Shown: positions 1 to 12,546 of the stretch, piece after piece
How positions within the stretch are numbered: position 1 is the first letter of the stretch
How the letters are laid out: every line of letters begins with the position of its first letter
Assembly: GCA_027475525.1 (NCBI GenBank)
Contig: JAMWFC010000020.1
Location: 124,001-188,000, forward strand
Length of the DNA stretch: 64,000 bases
Direction: 5' to 3'
Source: Macrolepiota albuminosa
Taxonomy: Eukaryota > Basidiomycota > Agaricomycetes > Agaricales > Agaricaceae
Notes under the pieces: model-generated
Told to the model about the DNA's origin: nothing
Database searches by the model: none
The model's input: the letters and a program-made list of their open reading frames with translations, nothing else
Program-made: the position numbers and the translations under genes

Positions 1-387
1 TAACTCATTTTTAGGTTGCACAAAAAGGAAGTTACCTCCGAGATCTAGCGCTTATAGCCACCATCACTGAATAACTACAAGCAATCAGTGGCACTCTATT
101 TCTCATACATTAAACTTCTTGCATGAATTGACTTATTTTTCTACAGACAATACCTATTTCTTCTTAGGCTGGTGCGATATTGGCTATCGGGTCATGCTGG
201 TAATAGGAGTTTTCTACGCTATGATGATTTACTGAGCGTTTCCCCTTTTTCTTACTTTGTATTTGATTACTTACAAACAGACAATTTTGGAACAAAGAGG
301 GAAGCATTTATTTTTAGTATGGCTACCACAGAACTACGTATCAAAGATTACAAAGTCCACAAAGTTCAAAGCGCTACAGGCTGGCGA
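1..387. other. No recognisable gene
   Basis: AT-rich sequence with only short open frames that lack any motif I recognise. It borders the 3' end of the decayed Cys-cluster gene on the minus strand. I see no transposon end or RNA gene in it. Confidence 0.5.
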
Positions 388-1900
388 CTACACATCAGAT
401 TTGAAGGGAGCGGAATTGCCTAAAGGAAGCAAATTCCCATCCTGAATGGTGTTACTTGCTTGCCACTCGAGTGCATCAGTGATGTCGTCATGAAGCTCAA
501 GCAGGAGGAGCTCGTGGCGTGCTAAGGTGGAGACATGAGGTCGCAGGATGGCGAGTTCACTACTGATGACGTCGGTTGCGTCCTCGATATGGCAAAGGTG
601 TTGGCAGAGATTGGCAGCAGGATGAAGGGGAGTGATGGGATAAGAGAACTCGTCCCCAAGCCAAGAGTAGGCATCACCAGAAACGTGCATAGCAGGAGGA
701 GGAGTCCAGAAGGGATCAAACTTAGCGGTGGTCAGACAAGAGGTGAACAAACTAATAAATGCAGACTTACTCGAACAGTTACGGGAGCACAAGGAGTCCA
801 TTCATGGTGTTCATCGCCTGGGGACATAGCCCTAGCAGAGGAAAGGTGGATGCCATAAGAGGGCAAGTACCTCCAGCAGCAACGGTGCTCATCCTGAGCC
901 ACTAAGGTCCCTTCGGACTCAAGCACAGTGGAGGACTCATGGGTACTGGGGAAGGAAGAGAGGCTGTGAGGAGGAGTAAGAGACAGGGTAATGGGAAGAG
1001 CGACAGAGTAGGTGCTAGCCACAACAGGCTCAGGAGCAGAGGTAGTGCTGGCAACAGACATCACGACATCTTCAGCAGGAGGGATATTCACGACAACAGG
1101 AAGCGAAGGAGTAGGGGACCTGGCAATAAAGAGGTTAGTGCTACTGAAAAAGGAAACATGAGGACTACACACCAATTACCACTGGGGCCACTCTGATAAG
1201 GGTTAGCGGTGATAGGGGGAGTAAGGCAAAGCAGAAGAGTGCATACCGCCAACAGCACATCGGTGTCGACTACAGGCCCAGCCTCATTGTCATCCTCGCC
1301 CTCAGCATCCCTCTTAGTATCCTCTCCTTCATTAGTAGACGACTCAGTAAAAGACAAGATTATGGGAGTAGCAGGTGCTAGCTCCCAGTGCTTACCGGAA
1401 CTCTTGCTAGGAGAGGCAATGACGGGCTTACGCTTCAAAGGAATGGGACAACGGGGAGAGCAGGCAAAGGGGGCCGCCACAGTGGTGCCATCTTGGATAA
1501 TGGGAAGTGGTAGGCTTGCAGCGCTAATCACAGTGGGCTGGTGAGTAGCCGCCAGATTGCGTTGCTGCAGCATGAAGGCCTGGGCATTACGAACTAAGAC
1601 TGCACGCTCATAATTCCTTTGCATGATAGCATCCCTACCGCGTTCACAAGTACAAATCCCATTGAAGGCACAACCCTGTTTCAACGCATTGCAGCGGTAG
1701 CAGGAAAGAGAGGTGGTAGGAAACCACAACCCTTGGGATTGTTCTCAGACCAACATTTATCACACTGAGAAAGAAATTAGCAACATCATCAACCTATCAG
1801 GGACAAACAAGCACTTATCACGCCAATCTTTGCCCTAAAAGTGTGATGGCGCCACAAATCCAAAATCAAACCTAAAAACTTATGAACAAGTCCACAAATA

Positions 1901-2771
1901 CAGTGTTCCGGCACTCCTTTTCCCACAGGTATTCCTTTTCCCAGTCATAGAGAAACATGTGCAATTCTTGACAGATTGCCTTCAAAGTTACAGAACACCT
2001 AGATATGCACTATTACTATGTACTGTACAAGTTTTAGAGCAATCCTCAACAATTTGATGAAATGAGTAGATGAACAAGGTGTGAAAAGTCAAAAAATGAC
2101 AAATCTAAAGATGTAATTTGTGATCTGTATATCAAAGAGCACAGAGACTGTCCTTGAAAGTAGCTAATTATCTTGCTGACATCTTTTTACATGATTTTAG
2201 TCACTACGACAAGCCAAATGGATAAGAAATGGAGGAGAAACACATAGTTGAAGAGATTGAGGGAATCAGTGTGACATTCACGTTGATCAACTCTCATGCA
2301 TAAGATGATCAACAGACAAACTCACCTCCTTTTGAGCTCTTGGACACACACTTCTTTCTTTGATCAACTCTCATGCATAAGATGATCAACAGACAAACTC
2401 ACCTCCTTTTGAGCTCTTGGACACACACTTCTTTCTGGATTTGGCATTCTCACAATAGAATGACTGGGCGTGCACTCTCAGAACATGTCAAAAAGATCAA
2501 ACATTGTCGAGCTGCTAATTCTAAACTCCAGGCCGCAATGTGTCACATGTGACGCATCTGGGAAAAGGAATCATTTTCATCATTTTGGGGATGTCTTCAA
2601 AATTCAACTATTTTATAGTACTTACTTCTACGTTAAAATTAATACATCTGCAAATGTCAAAAGTAGAGATACTTTAGAAACTTTCTGTATACTCAGAATG
2701 TCTCCAAAATTTTGTGGTATTCTGTAATTCAACTTTATTCATCATGTGTGAAAAGGAATGCTGGAACACTG
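1901..2771. mobile_element. Tc1/mariner-type MITE with TA target duplication
   Basis: The left end CAGTGTTCCGGCACTCC (1901) and the right end, whose complement reads CAGTGTTCCAGCATTCC, are terminal inverted repeats flanked by TA on both sides (1899-1900 and 2772-2773). CAGTG ends and a TA duplication are hallmarks of Tc1/mariner/pogo elements. No transposase frame is present, so it is non-autonomous. It is 871 bp as given, 794 bp after discounting the 77-bp tandem duplication at 2283. It lies in the region of the decayed Cys-cluster gene, probably in an intron. Confidence 0.6.
2283..2436. repeat. 77-bp exact tandem duplication (inside MITE)
   Basis: Copies 2283-2359 and 2360-2436 are identical and abut. 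First of 17 duplications in the window with exactly this period; probably an assembly join artefact. Confidence 0.9.
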
Positions 2772-3167
2772 TAGTCGCAACCAATCAGCACCCTCATATT
2801 TGTGGTACCAAGCCATGCACCATTCATGAACCTCGATGCCCCATGCCCAGGAACTGTCAGAGCCGCAGACTGCAGACCACAAGCCACCGCCGATAGAGCT
2901 GCATGATTCCAGAGACAGTTTGTGGCATATTGGTGGGACCGACAGACTTAGCGTGATCAAATAAATAAGAGGCCTTAGCCAGGAAATTGCGGAGAGCAGA
3001 GGCATCGAAAGTAGTGGACATGCTGGGAAGATGGGAAGAAAAACACGAGAAGGTGAAGTGCTGAAAACAATTTTTATAAGGCACCAGCGGCATCATACAG
3101 ACCGTAGCGCAGTCAAATTAATGACGGTGTTTGACTGAGGACAGTCAACTTTTCAGTTGGGGGAAGA

Positions 3168-4314
3168 TGATAGGCTTCTACTCAGACTGAGCGCATCAAG
3201 GGATATTATAGGCCAACCAACACTTGACGTACTGAAGACTCTAGCGACCAGTTGGGAATATAAAGCAGCCTAGTTCTGTCACTCTACTACAGAACTTGTC
3301 CATTTACCCTAATCACCAGTTACTAGGCCTTCAGCACACTAGCAGCCTAGTTCTGTCACTCTACTACAGAACTTGTCCATTTACCCTAATCACCAGTTAC
3401 TAGGCCTTCAGCACACTCCATTCACCTAGTCCAAGGACAAAGGAGGCTCAGAATGTATAGCGCTAACACAACGGTGGGAGGGGACTCTAACCAAACCCCA
3501 ATCACTTCCAGAAGGAGTCAGCAGCAGGTGCTGCCATTTGACAAGGCACTTCAATCAGAAGTCTAAAAGGATTAATGATGGTGGCACAGGATATACTTAA
3601 ACCCAACATCTGGACCTGTCAGGAACTGGTACAATAAGTAGCGCTGACATTAGCGCTCACGGCATCTGTCAAGGATTTCCCAACCATACCCTGGAACAGC
3701 CTGGCCAATCAGAATTATAGTAAAAATGAGCAGACCCGTATAATTCTCAGTCAAATTAGAGTCGCCATTGGTTGCCATGGATCATAATGCCATTGGTCAC
3801 CATTATCCATGTGCAAAAGATTGCTGTTGACAGGTCACCATTAGAGGGAACCATGAGGAGAGGCACTAGGAGGTAGCGCTGCAGATAGACTTTTATCTTG
3901 GCAAACACGGTAGCGCATAGTATATAAAATAGCTACTTGCAATGTATATAACAACAAATCGTAACCTCTTGAGCACCAAGTTACACTCAGCGTTCAAATT
4001 GTGCTAGCTTTCTCTGACTTCATCACTAAGTCGGGTGCTAGCCTTGTCTATCTCGTCTTCGTCGTTTACAGTGCCACCTATAGGCACAATACGCTGTGCT
4101 ACTTGTCTTTTCTTCTATATCTTTGTTTAAACTACGTTGCTTACTGTCTGCCAGGTAGCCCCCAAGGCGCTATAAACTAGCGCATTGTTCTATTCCCTCT
4201 GCTCGAGCACACTGGGACTCTGTTAGAACTCCTCACAACTACGCATGCCAAGCGCTGGAGACGGCATTGTACTGCGTATATGTCCAGCACACCCAACCAC
4301 AGTTGGTGTCATCA
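3168..4314 (-). mobile_element. 1.07-kb TGAT...ATCA repeat, copy 1 (solo-LTR-like)
   Basis: Reverse-strand copy of the repeat also found at 9548-10616 and 49110-50163. On the minus strand it begins TGATGACACC (4314) and ends CCTATCA (3168). Removing the 77-bp duplication at 3264 gives 1,070 bp, matching copy 2 (1,069 bp). TG...CA termini and the lack of any coding frame suit a solo LTR. The flanks (aaga on the left, ccac on the right) do not match, so this copy lacks a target duplication and may be a recombination product. It abuts the first recognisable LINE ORF1 codons. Confidence 0.6.
3264..3417. repeat. 77-bp exact tandem duplication (inside 1.07-kb repeat copy 1)
   Basis: Copies 3264-3340 and 3341-3417 are identical. 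Copies 2 and 3 of the 1.07-kb repeat lack this extra unit, so it is not ancestral to the family. Confidence 0.9.
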
Positions 4315-5366
4315 CCACAACCCTGAATGGGGAATGGCCAAAGATACACCTAGACTCTAGCCCTCTAGACAATGTTGCTGCTTCACACATTGAAGCATGG
4401 AACAAGGTCAGATCCATGAAGCTTTGGGCACATCTATTCCAGGCCAAATATAAACCTAACAGCACAGCTATGGTTGACAACACCAGATCCCTGCTAAAGA
4501 GCCTGGTAAAGGTGGATAACAACGTAATGCTAGGTGTCTCCTTCCCTTTACAGAACATGCATTTAGGAGCAGAATATTTCTCTGCATCCTATTATATGCT
4601 AGTTTCAGGCCTTTCAACAGAACAAATTAACTACCTTATCAGTCTCAAAGTGGTCTCTACAAAGGACATCACACTAATTTTCAAACCTTTTGTGGATCCC
4701 CGTCCCACCTTTGTGCTAATGATCTATGAACTGACCTACATGGACTCAGTGGAAGCATGTGAAGCAGTCACTGATCTAGTCAGGACCCATGTCAAGGAGT
4801 CCAAAGCAGTGATGAAGCACATTGTCAAGAGTGCCCCTATGCTCAAGGACAGGGTAGCATGTGACATATTCAATAATCTTATGATAAAATTTCTAGATGT
4901 GAAAAGAAGTAATGCAAATGGGGGCAACTTTTGAGGATGGAATGTCTACCTTCACCACTCATACCTCTCAAACAAAGGCCATATTAAACTTATCCAACTT
5001 ATAAGGAACTGTACATTCCCATCAGCCACTTCAGGCTTTGGGCTCCCTCTCCGAGGCAAAGACACATTACACTGCACAAATTGCAAGTAAATTGACCATG
5101 ATACTCCCAACTGCCTGTTCTCAGAACTTCCAGGTTGGCTTGGTTATAAACTGATAGATGCACAACCAGGCAACGGCCAGATCAGAGTGTATGGTGACAG
5201 TGAACTGGGCCAGTTTGACCGCCCTCCATCATACCAAGGTCATGGTAGAGGCAGGGGTAGAGGTAGAGGTCATGGCACAGGTTTTGACTCAAACCAAGGG
5301 TATAAGTATCAATGGAATTAGTACTACCGGGAAGTGCAAAGTCACTCCCATACTATGTGCTACCTA
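4315..5366 (+). pseudogene. LINE ORF1 (gag-like) remnant
   Basis: An open stretch to 4934 encodes a mixed helical protein with a segment around ITLIFKPFVDPRPTFVLMI, the type of block seen in ORF1 proteins of basidiomycete LINEs. Downstream, bases 5073-5114 encode a zinc knuckle of the form CX2CX4HX4C (CTNC ... H ... C) with one in-frame TAA, followed by a Gly/Arg-rich basic patch around 5240-5290. The product would be an RNA-binding coat protein for the retrotransposon RNP. Stops and frame changes after 4934 make it non-functional. The open frame formally begins at 4245 inside the neighbouring repeat, so that start is spurious. Confidence 0.5.
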
Positions 5367-7766
5367 ATATATATGTTCTACACAAAATATCTAAGTAGAA
5401 AATTGAACTAGAACACAATGACTGGTTCAGAGTGCTACTGAAGCTATCAAGAGGGCTTTGAAGCTTCAGGATGTCAACAACTCACTTGGAGAGAAAACTG
5501 AAATATATTGGCCACTTGTGGTACATGTAAGTGGTATCTCCTGTCATAAAGACAAAAAACAGCAGTCTACAAAAAGAGAGGAAGGTGCTGTGCAGCAGTC
5601 CTGCTTAAGCCACAAGCCCCTCATTAACCACCCCTCCAATTAATGAGGACTCCTCAATGCAACGTCCTCCCTGAAAGCTTGGAAAATGCTTTCACCATGA
5701 GACAGCATGGTTGGCTGCTCAGAGAGTCTTACCAACCACTCCTATATTCCAAACAAACAATCCTGGTAGCTTCATTTTTGGCAATGGTTCGAGCCTCTCT
5801 TCTACTAGAGGGCCTGGAGACCACACTGCTCAGTCCCCCAATAATAGTAGGAGAGAGTACGGAAGTGTTTCCCCCCTATCCACATGTCATAATACTCCTG
5901 ACACTGTGGATTTTCCTAATTTAAGCGGTTCTACCACACAGGCAATGGAGAACCCAACGGGTACTCAAGAGGACTTTACATCAAGTCTTGACATGTTAGA
6001 CTTTGACGTAGTTACTCTGCGAGGAGTAACATTGAATAGATTAACAACACCACGGCTGAACAACACACAAAGAAGATTTCACAGGCCTGTCTCAAACAAA
6101 AATACAAAGGCAGCAATAAGAATAGCAACACTAAATATCAGAGGATACTGATCTGCAGGACTTTCCCATACAGAGACAAAGTGGAATCACATAAATCAAG
6201 TGGTTAGAGACAAAAAGATTGGCATATTAGTCATTCAAGAAACTCATCTGACAAATGAAAGAAAGAATGATATTGAGCATCTCTTCGGTAAGAGATTGCA
6301 AATTCTGCATTCACCTGACCCAGAAAATATGATGGCCAAAGGAGAAGTAGCAGTAGTCCTGGACAAAGACCTAATAAATGTCCAGGGTGCAAAATTAGAA
6401 ACAATAATTCCAGGAAGAGCAATATTAGTGACTACAAATTGGCACAAGGAAAAAGTAATAAACGTACTTGCAATATATGCTCCCAATACAATAGCAGATG
6501 GGAGCAAAAATGCAAATTTCTGGCAACAACTGAGATCATATTTTGTGAATAATCCTAGTAAACGTGTGGATATCATGGCTGGGAACTGCAATGTCACAGA
6601 AGACTCACAAGATCAGGCACCAATGAGACCTGACTCAGAATCTGCTCTGGAAGCCTTAAATAAACTGAAACAGACACTTTGAGTGAAGGACATCTGGAGA
6701 GAAACATTCTCCACCATGAGATCCTTCACATTTATACAAGATTCCACACTGTCTATGTCAAGGTTAGACAGATTATATTTTACTAATAACATTGCAAATT
6801 ATGCATGGAAATGGAAAACTGTGCCATCTGGAATACCAGGAACAGACCATCTAATGGTCTTGGTGCAAATAGCACACAGAGAAGCACCTGCGGTTGGAAA
6901 AGGCAGGTGGACCCTAAAAAATCACATCCTGCAGAACAAAAAGTTCAGAGCCTTTGTAATAGAAGAGGGCAACAAATTGCTAGAAGAAATGGAAAGGATC
7001 TCTAATTATTGGTCTCTGGATCACAATGCACAGACTATGTTTCAAAACTAGAAGGACACAATACTCACCTTTGCAGTAAACAGAGACAAGGAACTTGTAC
7101 CCAAGTATATAGCAAAGAAAAAATTACTCAAAGCTGAACTAGCTAGCATAAACAACAGCCAAAGCCTAGAGGAACAAGAACTCCAAGCCAAAACATCTGA
7201 GTTAATAAAAGATCTAAATGAGCTAGAAAGGTCATACCACATGGAGAAACGTGAAAAGGTATCAATTAAGAATCACATTGATGGCAAAACCATGTGTAAA
7301 TACTGGACAACGTCCAGCAGGCAGGCCAAACCACATGACATGATTTTTGCAATGAAAACGTTGAACCCACAACCAGGTGATAACATTTATGAAAAGGATT
7401 TGGAAAAAATGGCTGAAATTGTGTGAAATTACCACAATGACCTACAACATGTATCACAACCAGTCCCAGCAGACATTAGAGAAGAAAAGATACAAAAAGT
7501 ACTTGATACACTGGAATCACGTCTAACCAACACTCAGAGTAACAAAATCAGGACACCAATAGTGTCAGATGAGGTATTGAAAGCCCTAAAGCAATCCAAG
7601 AACAATTCAGTGCCAAGACTGGATGGCATCCCATATGGCTTCTGGAAGTCCTTCAATGGCCAATATGTAAACAACTCAAAAAGAACCAGAGTGGGGGATT
7701 CCAAGTCCTGACCCTCAATATTATGGAACTATTAAGGATCAACTGCGAGGACATTCAAAACAATGG

Positions 7767-7920
7767 CATCTCACCATTATCCAGATTTGCAGAAGGGTGG
7801 ATGTGTCCTCTGTATAAGAAAAATGATAAAATGGATATAGCAACATCTCACCATTATCCAGATTTGCAGAAGGGTGGATGTGTCCTCTGTATAAGAAAAA
7901 TGATAAAATGGATATAGCAA
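7767..7920. repeat. 77-bp exact tandem duplication (LINE RT)
   Basis: Copies 7767-7843 and 7844-7920. Because 77 is not a multiple of 3 it shifts the RT frame; discounting it reconnects the flanking open frames. Confidence 0.9.
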
Positions 7921-8286
7921 GCTACTGCCCAATCATGTTTAAACACAGACTATAAACTATTTACCAAAGTGCTCACAAATAGGTTGGCCAATGTAATAAA
8001 GGATCTAAACACCTGAGCCAAGCAGGTTTCATACCAGGTAGAAGAATTACTGATCAAACAAAACTTATGAGGATGATGATCCATTATGCTGAAGCTACTG
8101 AACAAAACGGTATGATAGTAGCTCTTGATCAAGAAAAAGTGTATGACAAAATAGACCATGAATATCTATGGAGAACTCTTGACAGTTTTGGAATCCAAAC
8201 ATCCTTTATTAACATAATCAAGGCCCTATATAAAAATGCTGAAACTAGAATAATAATTAATGGGTGTCTCAGTTCCCTATGAAAGA

Positions 8287-8441
8287 TAACAAGGGGGGTC
8301 CAACAAGGTGACCCCCTGTCATGCCTACTCTTCGACCTTGCAATAGAACCGCCGGCTGCTTCCTAACAAGGGGGGTCCAACAAGGTGACCCCCTGTCATG
8401 CCTACTCTTCGACCTTGCAATAGAACCGCCGGCTGCTTCCT
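8287..8441. repeat. 77-bp exact tandem duplication (LINE RT GVQQGDP block)
   Basis: The copies begin at 8287 and 8364 and are exact over 77-78 bp. They duplicate the bases coding for the GVQQGDPLSC block, so that block appears twice in different frames. Confidence 0.9.
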
Positions 8442-9547
8442 GAGGCACTCAAACCTAAAGATATCCTGGGAAAAGCTGAAAAACTAATAGCAAACCTGTT
8501 TGCAGATGACACAACTACATTCCTATGTGAAGACGATAGTTTTGATATCTTGAACAAACTCCTCCAAGATTGGTGCATTGCGTCAAAAGCAAACTTCAAT
8601 ACTGAAAAAGCTGAAATAGTACCAATAGAAACCCAGAAGTTCCATAACATGCTCTTGAGAGAACAGAAGATGAAGGATAAGGGTCCTCACATACCAGATA
8701 ATATCTACATAGTAGATGAGGGCTCTTTGATAAGAATACTTGGAGGTTGGTTTGGGAATGGGACAGAAATTGGCACCCCGTGGTCTAGTGTGATCCAAAA
8801 GATAGACAGAGTGTTAGAAAATTGGGAAAAGACTCACCCAACCTTAGAAGAAAGATGGATAATTATTCAGATGGTAGTGGCAGGTATGTCGCAATACTTT
8901 ACCCAAGTACAAGGGATGCCCACACACATTGATAAACTTCTCATGAAAAGGACGAATAAGTTCATGTGGGGGGGCAAGATACCACTGATTAACAAAAACA
9001 CCATGCATCAACCACTACTCAAGGGTGGCAGGGCACTGATAGATATAAGATCCCGCAACAAAGCCATAGATGTTATGTGGTTAAAATCTTATCTAAACAT
9101 AGGTTCCAAACAACCCCTATAGGTGTATGTGGCAGATGCCATTATTGCCTTGAATACACCAAAATTGGAAGAAAGAGTTGACTTAAGGGTAAAACAAAAT
9201 CCTTTCCTTCAGTCCTGGAAAGCAAGAACATCAGCTAAGCATGAAATATGCCCCAACATTACAAGCCTTTTCAAAACTGCAAGAGACTTTGGGGTCCACC
9301 CAGAAGGTCTGCTCTTCTGCAAAAATATCCAGAGAAATCTGCTGATATGGTATTATTTTGCGGCAGATGCAAAATTGTGATATCTTAACAAGCGGAAAGT
9401 GGCCAAGTGCTTGAAGAGCAAATACAGGATGTTCAGTGTTGGAGACACTGAAAACTTGGCCTCTGCAATTACAGACCACAATCACCAAGACTCAGAAGAG
9501 TGTGAATGCAGCGATTGTATGGAAATAGAGGAATCTTTGGAATGTGT

Positions 9548-10616
9548 TGATGATGCCAACTGTTGTTGGATGCACTGGACATATACACAGTACAACGCCG
9601 TCTCCAGTGCTTGGCATATGTAGTTATGAGGAGTCCTGACAGGGTCCTGGTGTGCTCAAGCAGAGGTGATAGAACAATGCACTAAATGATAGTGCTTCAG
9701 GTGCTATCTAGCAGACGGTAAGTGTTGTAGTTTAAACAAAAATATAGAAGAAAAAATGAGTAGCGCAGTGTAATGTGCCCATAGGTGGCACCGTAAATAA
9801 CAAAGATGAGATAGATGAGGCTAGCACCCAACTTAGTGATGAAGTCAGATAAAGCTAGCATGATTTGAACACTAAGTGTAACTGGGTGCTCAAGAGGTTA
9901 CGATTCGTTATTATATATATGTGAAGTAGCTATCTTATATACTATGCACTACTGTGTTTTCCAAGATAAGTCCATCTGTGGTGCTACCTCCTAGTGCCTC
10001 TCCTCATGGTTCCCTCTAATGGTGACCTGTCAACAGCAATCTTTTGCACATGGATAATGGCGACCAATGGCATTATGACCCATGGCAACCAATGGCAACT
10101 TTAATTTGACTGAGAATTATATGGGTCTGCTCATTTTTACTATAATTCTGATTGGCCAGGCTGTTCCAGGGTATGGTTGAAAAATCCTTGATAGACGCCA
10201 TGAGCGCTAATGTCAGCACTACTCATTGTACCAGTTCCTGACAGGTACAGATGTTGGGTTTAAGTATATCCTGTGCCACTGTCATTGATCCTTTTAGACT
10301 TCTGATTGAAGTGCCTTGTCAAATGGCAGCACCTGCTGCTGACTCCTTCTGGAAGTGATTGGGGTTTGGTTAGAGTCCCCTCCCACCATTGTGTTAGCGC
10401 TATACATTCTGAGCCTCCTTTGTCCTTGGACTAGATGAATAGAGTGTGCTAAAGGCCTAGTAATTGGTGATTAGGGTAAACGGACAAGTCCTGTAGTAGA
10501 GTGACAAAGCTAGGGCTGCTCTATATCCCAAACTGGTCGCTAGAGTCTCCAGTATGTCAAGTGTCAGTTGGCCTATAATGTCTCTTGATGCGCTCAGTCC
10601 GAGTAGAAGCCTATCA
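9548..10616 (+). mobile_element. 1.07-kb TGAT...ATCA repeat, copy 2, inserted in LINE
   Basis: Begins TGATGATGCC and ends AAGCCTATCA. Flanks are gtgt (9544-9547) and gtat (10617-10620), a 4-bp target duplication with one G/A difference. Removing the element and one flank copy gives gaa-tgt-atg-cat-ccc, which joins the LINE frame ending SLEC to the frame starting MHPSLC without a shift. TG...CA termini suggest a solo LTR. No coding capacity is seen; an AT-rich stretch with TATATATA lies near 9914. Confidence 0.7.
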
Positions 10617-10901
10617 GTATGCATCCCAGTCTATGTGTCACAAGAGCAAGTGAAATGCTAAACACGATTCCAGAGAAGCAGGACCCCAGGATAACTATAA
10701 ACAGACAAATAAACACCGATGCTCTACCAAATGTTTTCAATAATTGCATGGAAATAACAGGCCCAGTGGCTAATATCTTCAGAATATTTACAACTGAATC
10801 ATGCACAAACAACATTTTCAAATACAGCAAACAAAATCTTCTGCAAACCATGAGATCCGTAACTGTGGAAGGTTCAGAGTTGGCAAGTCAGGACAGGAAC
10901 C

Positions 10902-11055
10902 TGATGGTGACAATAGAAGCTGGGGTTGTCTTTGATGGTCAACCAAATCTAGATATTGGGGCAAAATAGATAAGCAGGTGATGGTGACAATAGAAGCTGG
11001 GGTTGTCTTTGATGGTCAACCAAATCTAGATATTGGGGCAAAATAGATAAGCAGG
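10902..11055. repeat. 77-bp exact tandem duplication (LINE C-terminal region)
   Basis: Copies 10902-10978 and 10979-11055 are identical. The second unit is out of frame with the first. Confidence 0.9.
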
Positions 11056-11798
11056 AACAAATGACAAGTGTAAGTATATATCTGGTATCTGTCATTCTGG
11101 CATCAATAAAGAATGGAACCTTAAACTCTTGATTATTAATATGAGATCGGAGGAGACGCTAACTCTCCTGACAACTAATCTGCCAGAATATGAGGATTCT
11201 GGCTATATTGAAAAGAAGGACGGAGGCTTATTGAGAACTCTAGTTGGCAGACTCAGAATGCACACAATGCCTATATGCATAATAGACGTAACAAAAGATC
11301 AACAGTCAGATGGCAACTAAAGAGCTAAACACTTAGCTAAAGTGGCAAAGCAGGATAATAGAATTATGGTCCTCCCCCCTATTCCAGTGGAACTCTACCT
11401 TACAGGTGCTATGTTGTTGAAAATGACGCAGGCTCTTGCATACAAATCCATCAGAGCTTCCAAGACTATTCCTACTTGCCCTAAAATGGAGAAAATGACT
11501 AAACACATAAGAAGAAACCTAAAGAGGACATGGGGTGTTAAGACCAGTAACAACCAAATATGGAGAAGCATTTGTGACAAAGATTTCTCCAGACAGATTC
11601 AGGTATTCCTCTGAAAATGCACCCATGATGCATACTGGGACCGCCCCAATATGCCAGCTGAGCTCATGATAAGGTCAAAATGCAGCCATGATAGCAGTAC
11701 TGACTCCCTAAACCACATCTTAACACAATGTTCAAGCCTGGGCCAAGCAGAGGTGTGAGCTCTTGTGAATGCCCTATGGGAGGATAGGACTGGTGTCC

Positions 11799-11952
11799 CT
11801 CTCCCACCAATTAAAGTTTCCTTAATTCTTGGAAGCGCTCTAACCCCAATCACTGACAAGGAGGGTAAGATATCACTCTCCCACCAATTAAAGTTTCCTT
11901 AATTCTTGGAAGCGCTCTAACCCCAATCACTGACAAGGAGGGTAAGATATCA
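11799..11952. repeat. 77-bp exact tandem duplication (LINE 3' region)
   Basis: Copies 11799-11875 and 11876-11952 are identical and repeat the coding block around VSLILGSALTPITD. Confidence 0.9.
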
Positions 11953-12317
11953 CCTACCTTTCGAGATTCTACAAAATCCTGATAATAGAGTCTGCATACT
12001 TGTTATGGACATTAAAATGTGAAAAAGTGATTAGGAATGACACCCCCTTCTTGACTGAAGAAGTGAAGAATAGATGGAGGAAGACGATTATAAGAACAGC
12101 GAAGCTAGATGACAAAATGATGAGCAGATGACTCAGCAAAAAGGTTCTGAACAAAAAATTTGTTAGAGAAACTTGGGAAGACACCTGTTCCTCCCTCTAT
12201 CTACTTACACAAGTTAACAATGCTAATAGCAGGGTTTTAGTGGATAGTTGGCCTAAAAGCAGGTCCGGAGTTGCTTAGAGAGCCCTGTTCCCAGAGTCTC
12301 ACATAACGTGTGTAAAA

Positions 12318-12444
12318 GCATTTCCTCGTGGAGTACATATTATCGGAACATCCTTGCCAATAAACCTGGTTTAAATCCCAGGGTGTAAGTTAGCAGGTAA
12401 AACACAACGCTAAGGGCATTTTAGTCTTACCAATTAAACGCCAC

Positions 12445-12479
<35 letters not shown>
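12318..12479 (+). repeat. SINE-like tail with B-box and poly(A)
   Basis: Contains gcatttcctcgtggag (A-box-like) followed about 35 nt later by GGTTTAAATCC, close to the RNA polymerase III B box GGTTCRAATCC, then gctaagggcatt, acgccactct and 32 A residues. The inverted segment at 12547-12689 shares these blocks in the same order. It is either a tRNA-derived SINE next to the LINE or a LINE 3' tail shared with a SINE. No complete tRNA cloverleaf can be drawn, so it is not a tRNA gene. Confidence 0.45.
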
Positions 12480-12480
<1 letters not shown>

Positions 12481-12546
12481 ACTGACAGTAATGGTGGGGC
12501 ACCCTCAGCGCACGTGACCACAATATTATTTTCATCCCCTAGTGTC

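Larger units (their letters stand above)
388..3021 (-). pseudogene. Decayed Cys-cluster / helical protein gene of unknown function
   Basis: Read on the minus strand from about 3021: an N-terminal segment starting MSTTFDASALRNFLAKASY (3021-2880), then after a probable acceptor (ctttctcag, about 1764) a cysteine-rich block with CDKCW and, at about 1700-1660, CYRCNALKQGC and CTCERGRD. A helical stretch rich in Arg, Gln and Ala, a Ser/Pro-rich low-complexity middle and a C-terminal segment end near 388. At least two frame changes (near 1700 and 770-800) break it, and a MITE sits between the first two parts. The cysteine spacing suggests metal or nucleic-acid binding. The order Cys cluster, then helical region, resembles the plus-strand gene at 28342-30052 in the Ty3 element, so both may belong to one transposon-associated family. 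Joining the 3021-2880 segment to the rest is inference. Confidence 0.4.
5643..12276 (+). pseudogene. LINE ORF2: endonuclease-reverse transcriptase, decayed
   Basis: The endonuclease domain begins IRIATLNIRGY (6118-6150), continues with IQETHLTNERKND, and ends with SRLDRLYF and TDHL (about 6757-6855). These are signature blocks of the APE-type endonuclease that nicks target DNA. The reverse transcriptase shows VPRLDGIPYGFW (about 7610), ALDQEKVYDKIDHEYLW (about 8117), GVQQGDPLSCLLFDLAIEP (8296-8352) and the catalytic FADDTT (8499-8516). A C-terminal zone with WRSICDKDFS and HILTQC follows the 1.07-kb repeat insertion, and the last similarity is around 12270. Stops include TGA at 6149, 6680, 7424 and 8280, and TAG at 7049 and 9120. 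Without the 77-bp duplication at 7767 the frame at 7723 joins the RT frame at 8067. Confidence 0.8.
4315..12479 (+). mobile_element. L1-like non-LTR retrotransposon (LINE), decayed
   Basis: Order on the plus strand: an ORF1-like region ending in a CCHC knuckle, an apurinic-type endonuclease domain, a reverse transcriptase domain, a C-terminal region with a Cys/His motif, a short 3' segment and a 32-base A tail (12448-12479). This is the layout of L1-clade elements in mushroom genomes. It is interrupted by the 1.07-kb repeat at 9548-10616, four 77-bp duplications and many stops. The true 5' end is not seen because copy 1 of the 1.07-kb repeat abuts it. Confidence 0.8.

Noticed and set aside
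3168..10616. The inverted pair 3168-4314 and 9548-10616 as giant terminal inverted repeats of one transposon
   Set aside because: The third copy stands alone in Copia-C, and copy 2 has its own 4-bp target duplication and restores the LINE frame when removed.
10594..10851. Minus-strand frame with hydrophobic segments
   Set aside because: It overlaps the LINE ORF2 coding strand and is its antisense shadow.
12318..12479. A tRNA gene around the GGTTTAAATCC B box
   Set aside because: No acceptor stem or anticodon arm pairs; the segment continues into an A tail, which fits a SINE-like repeat.
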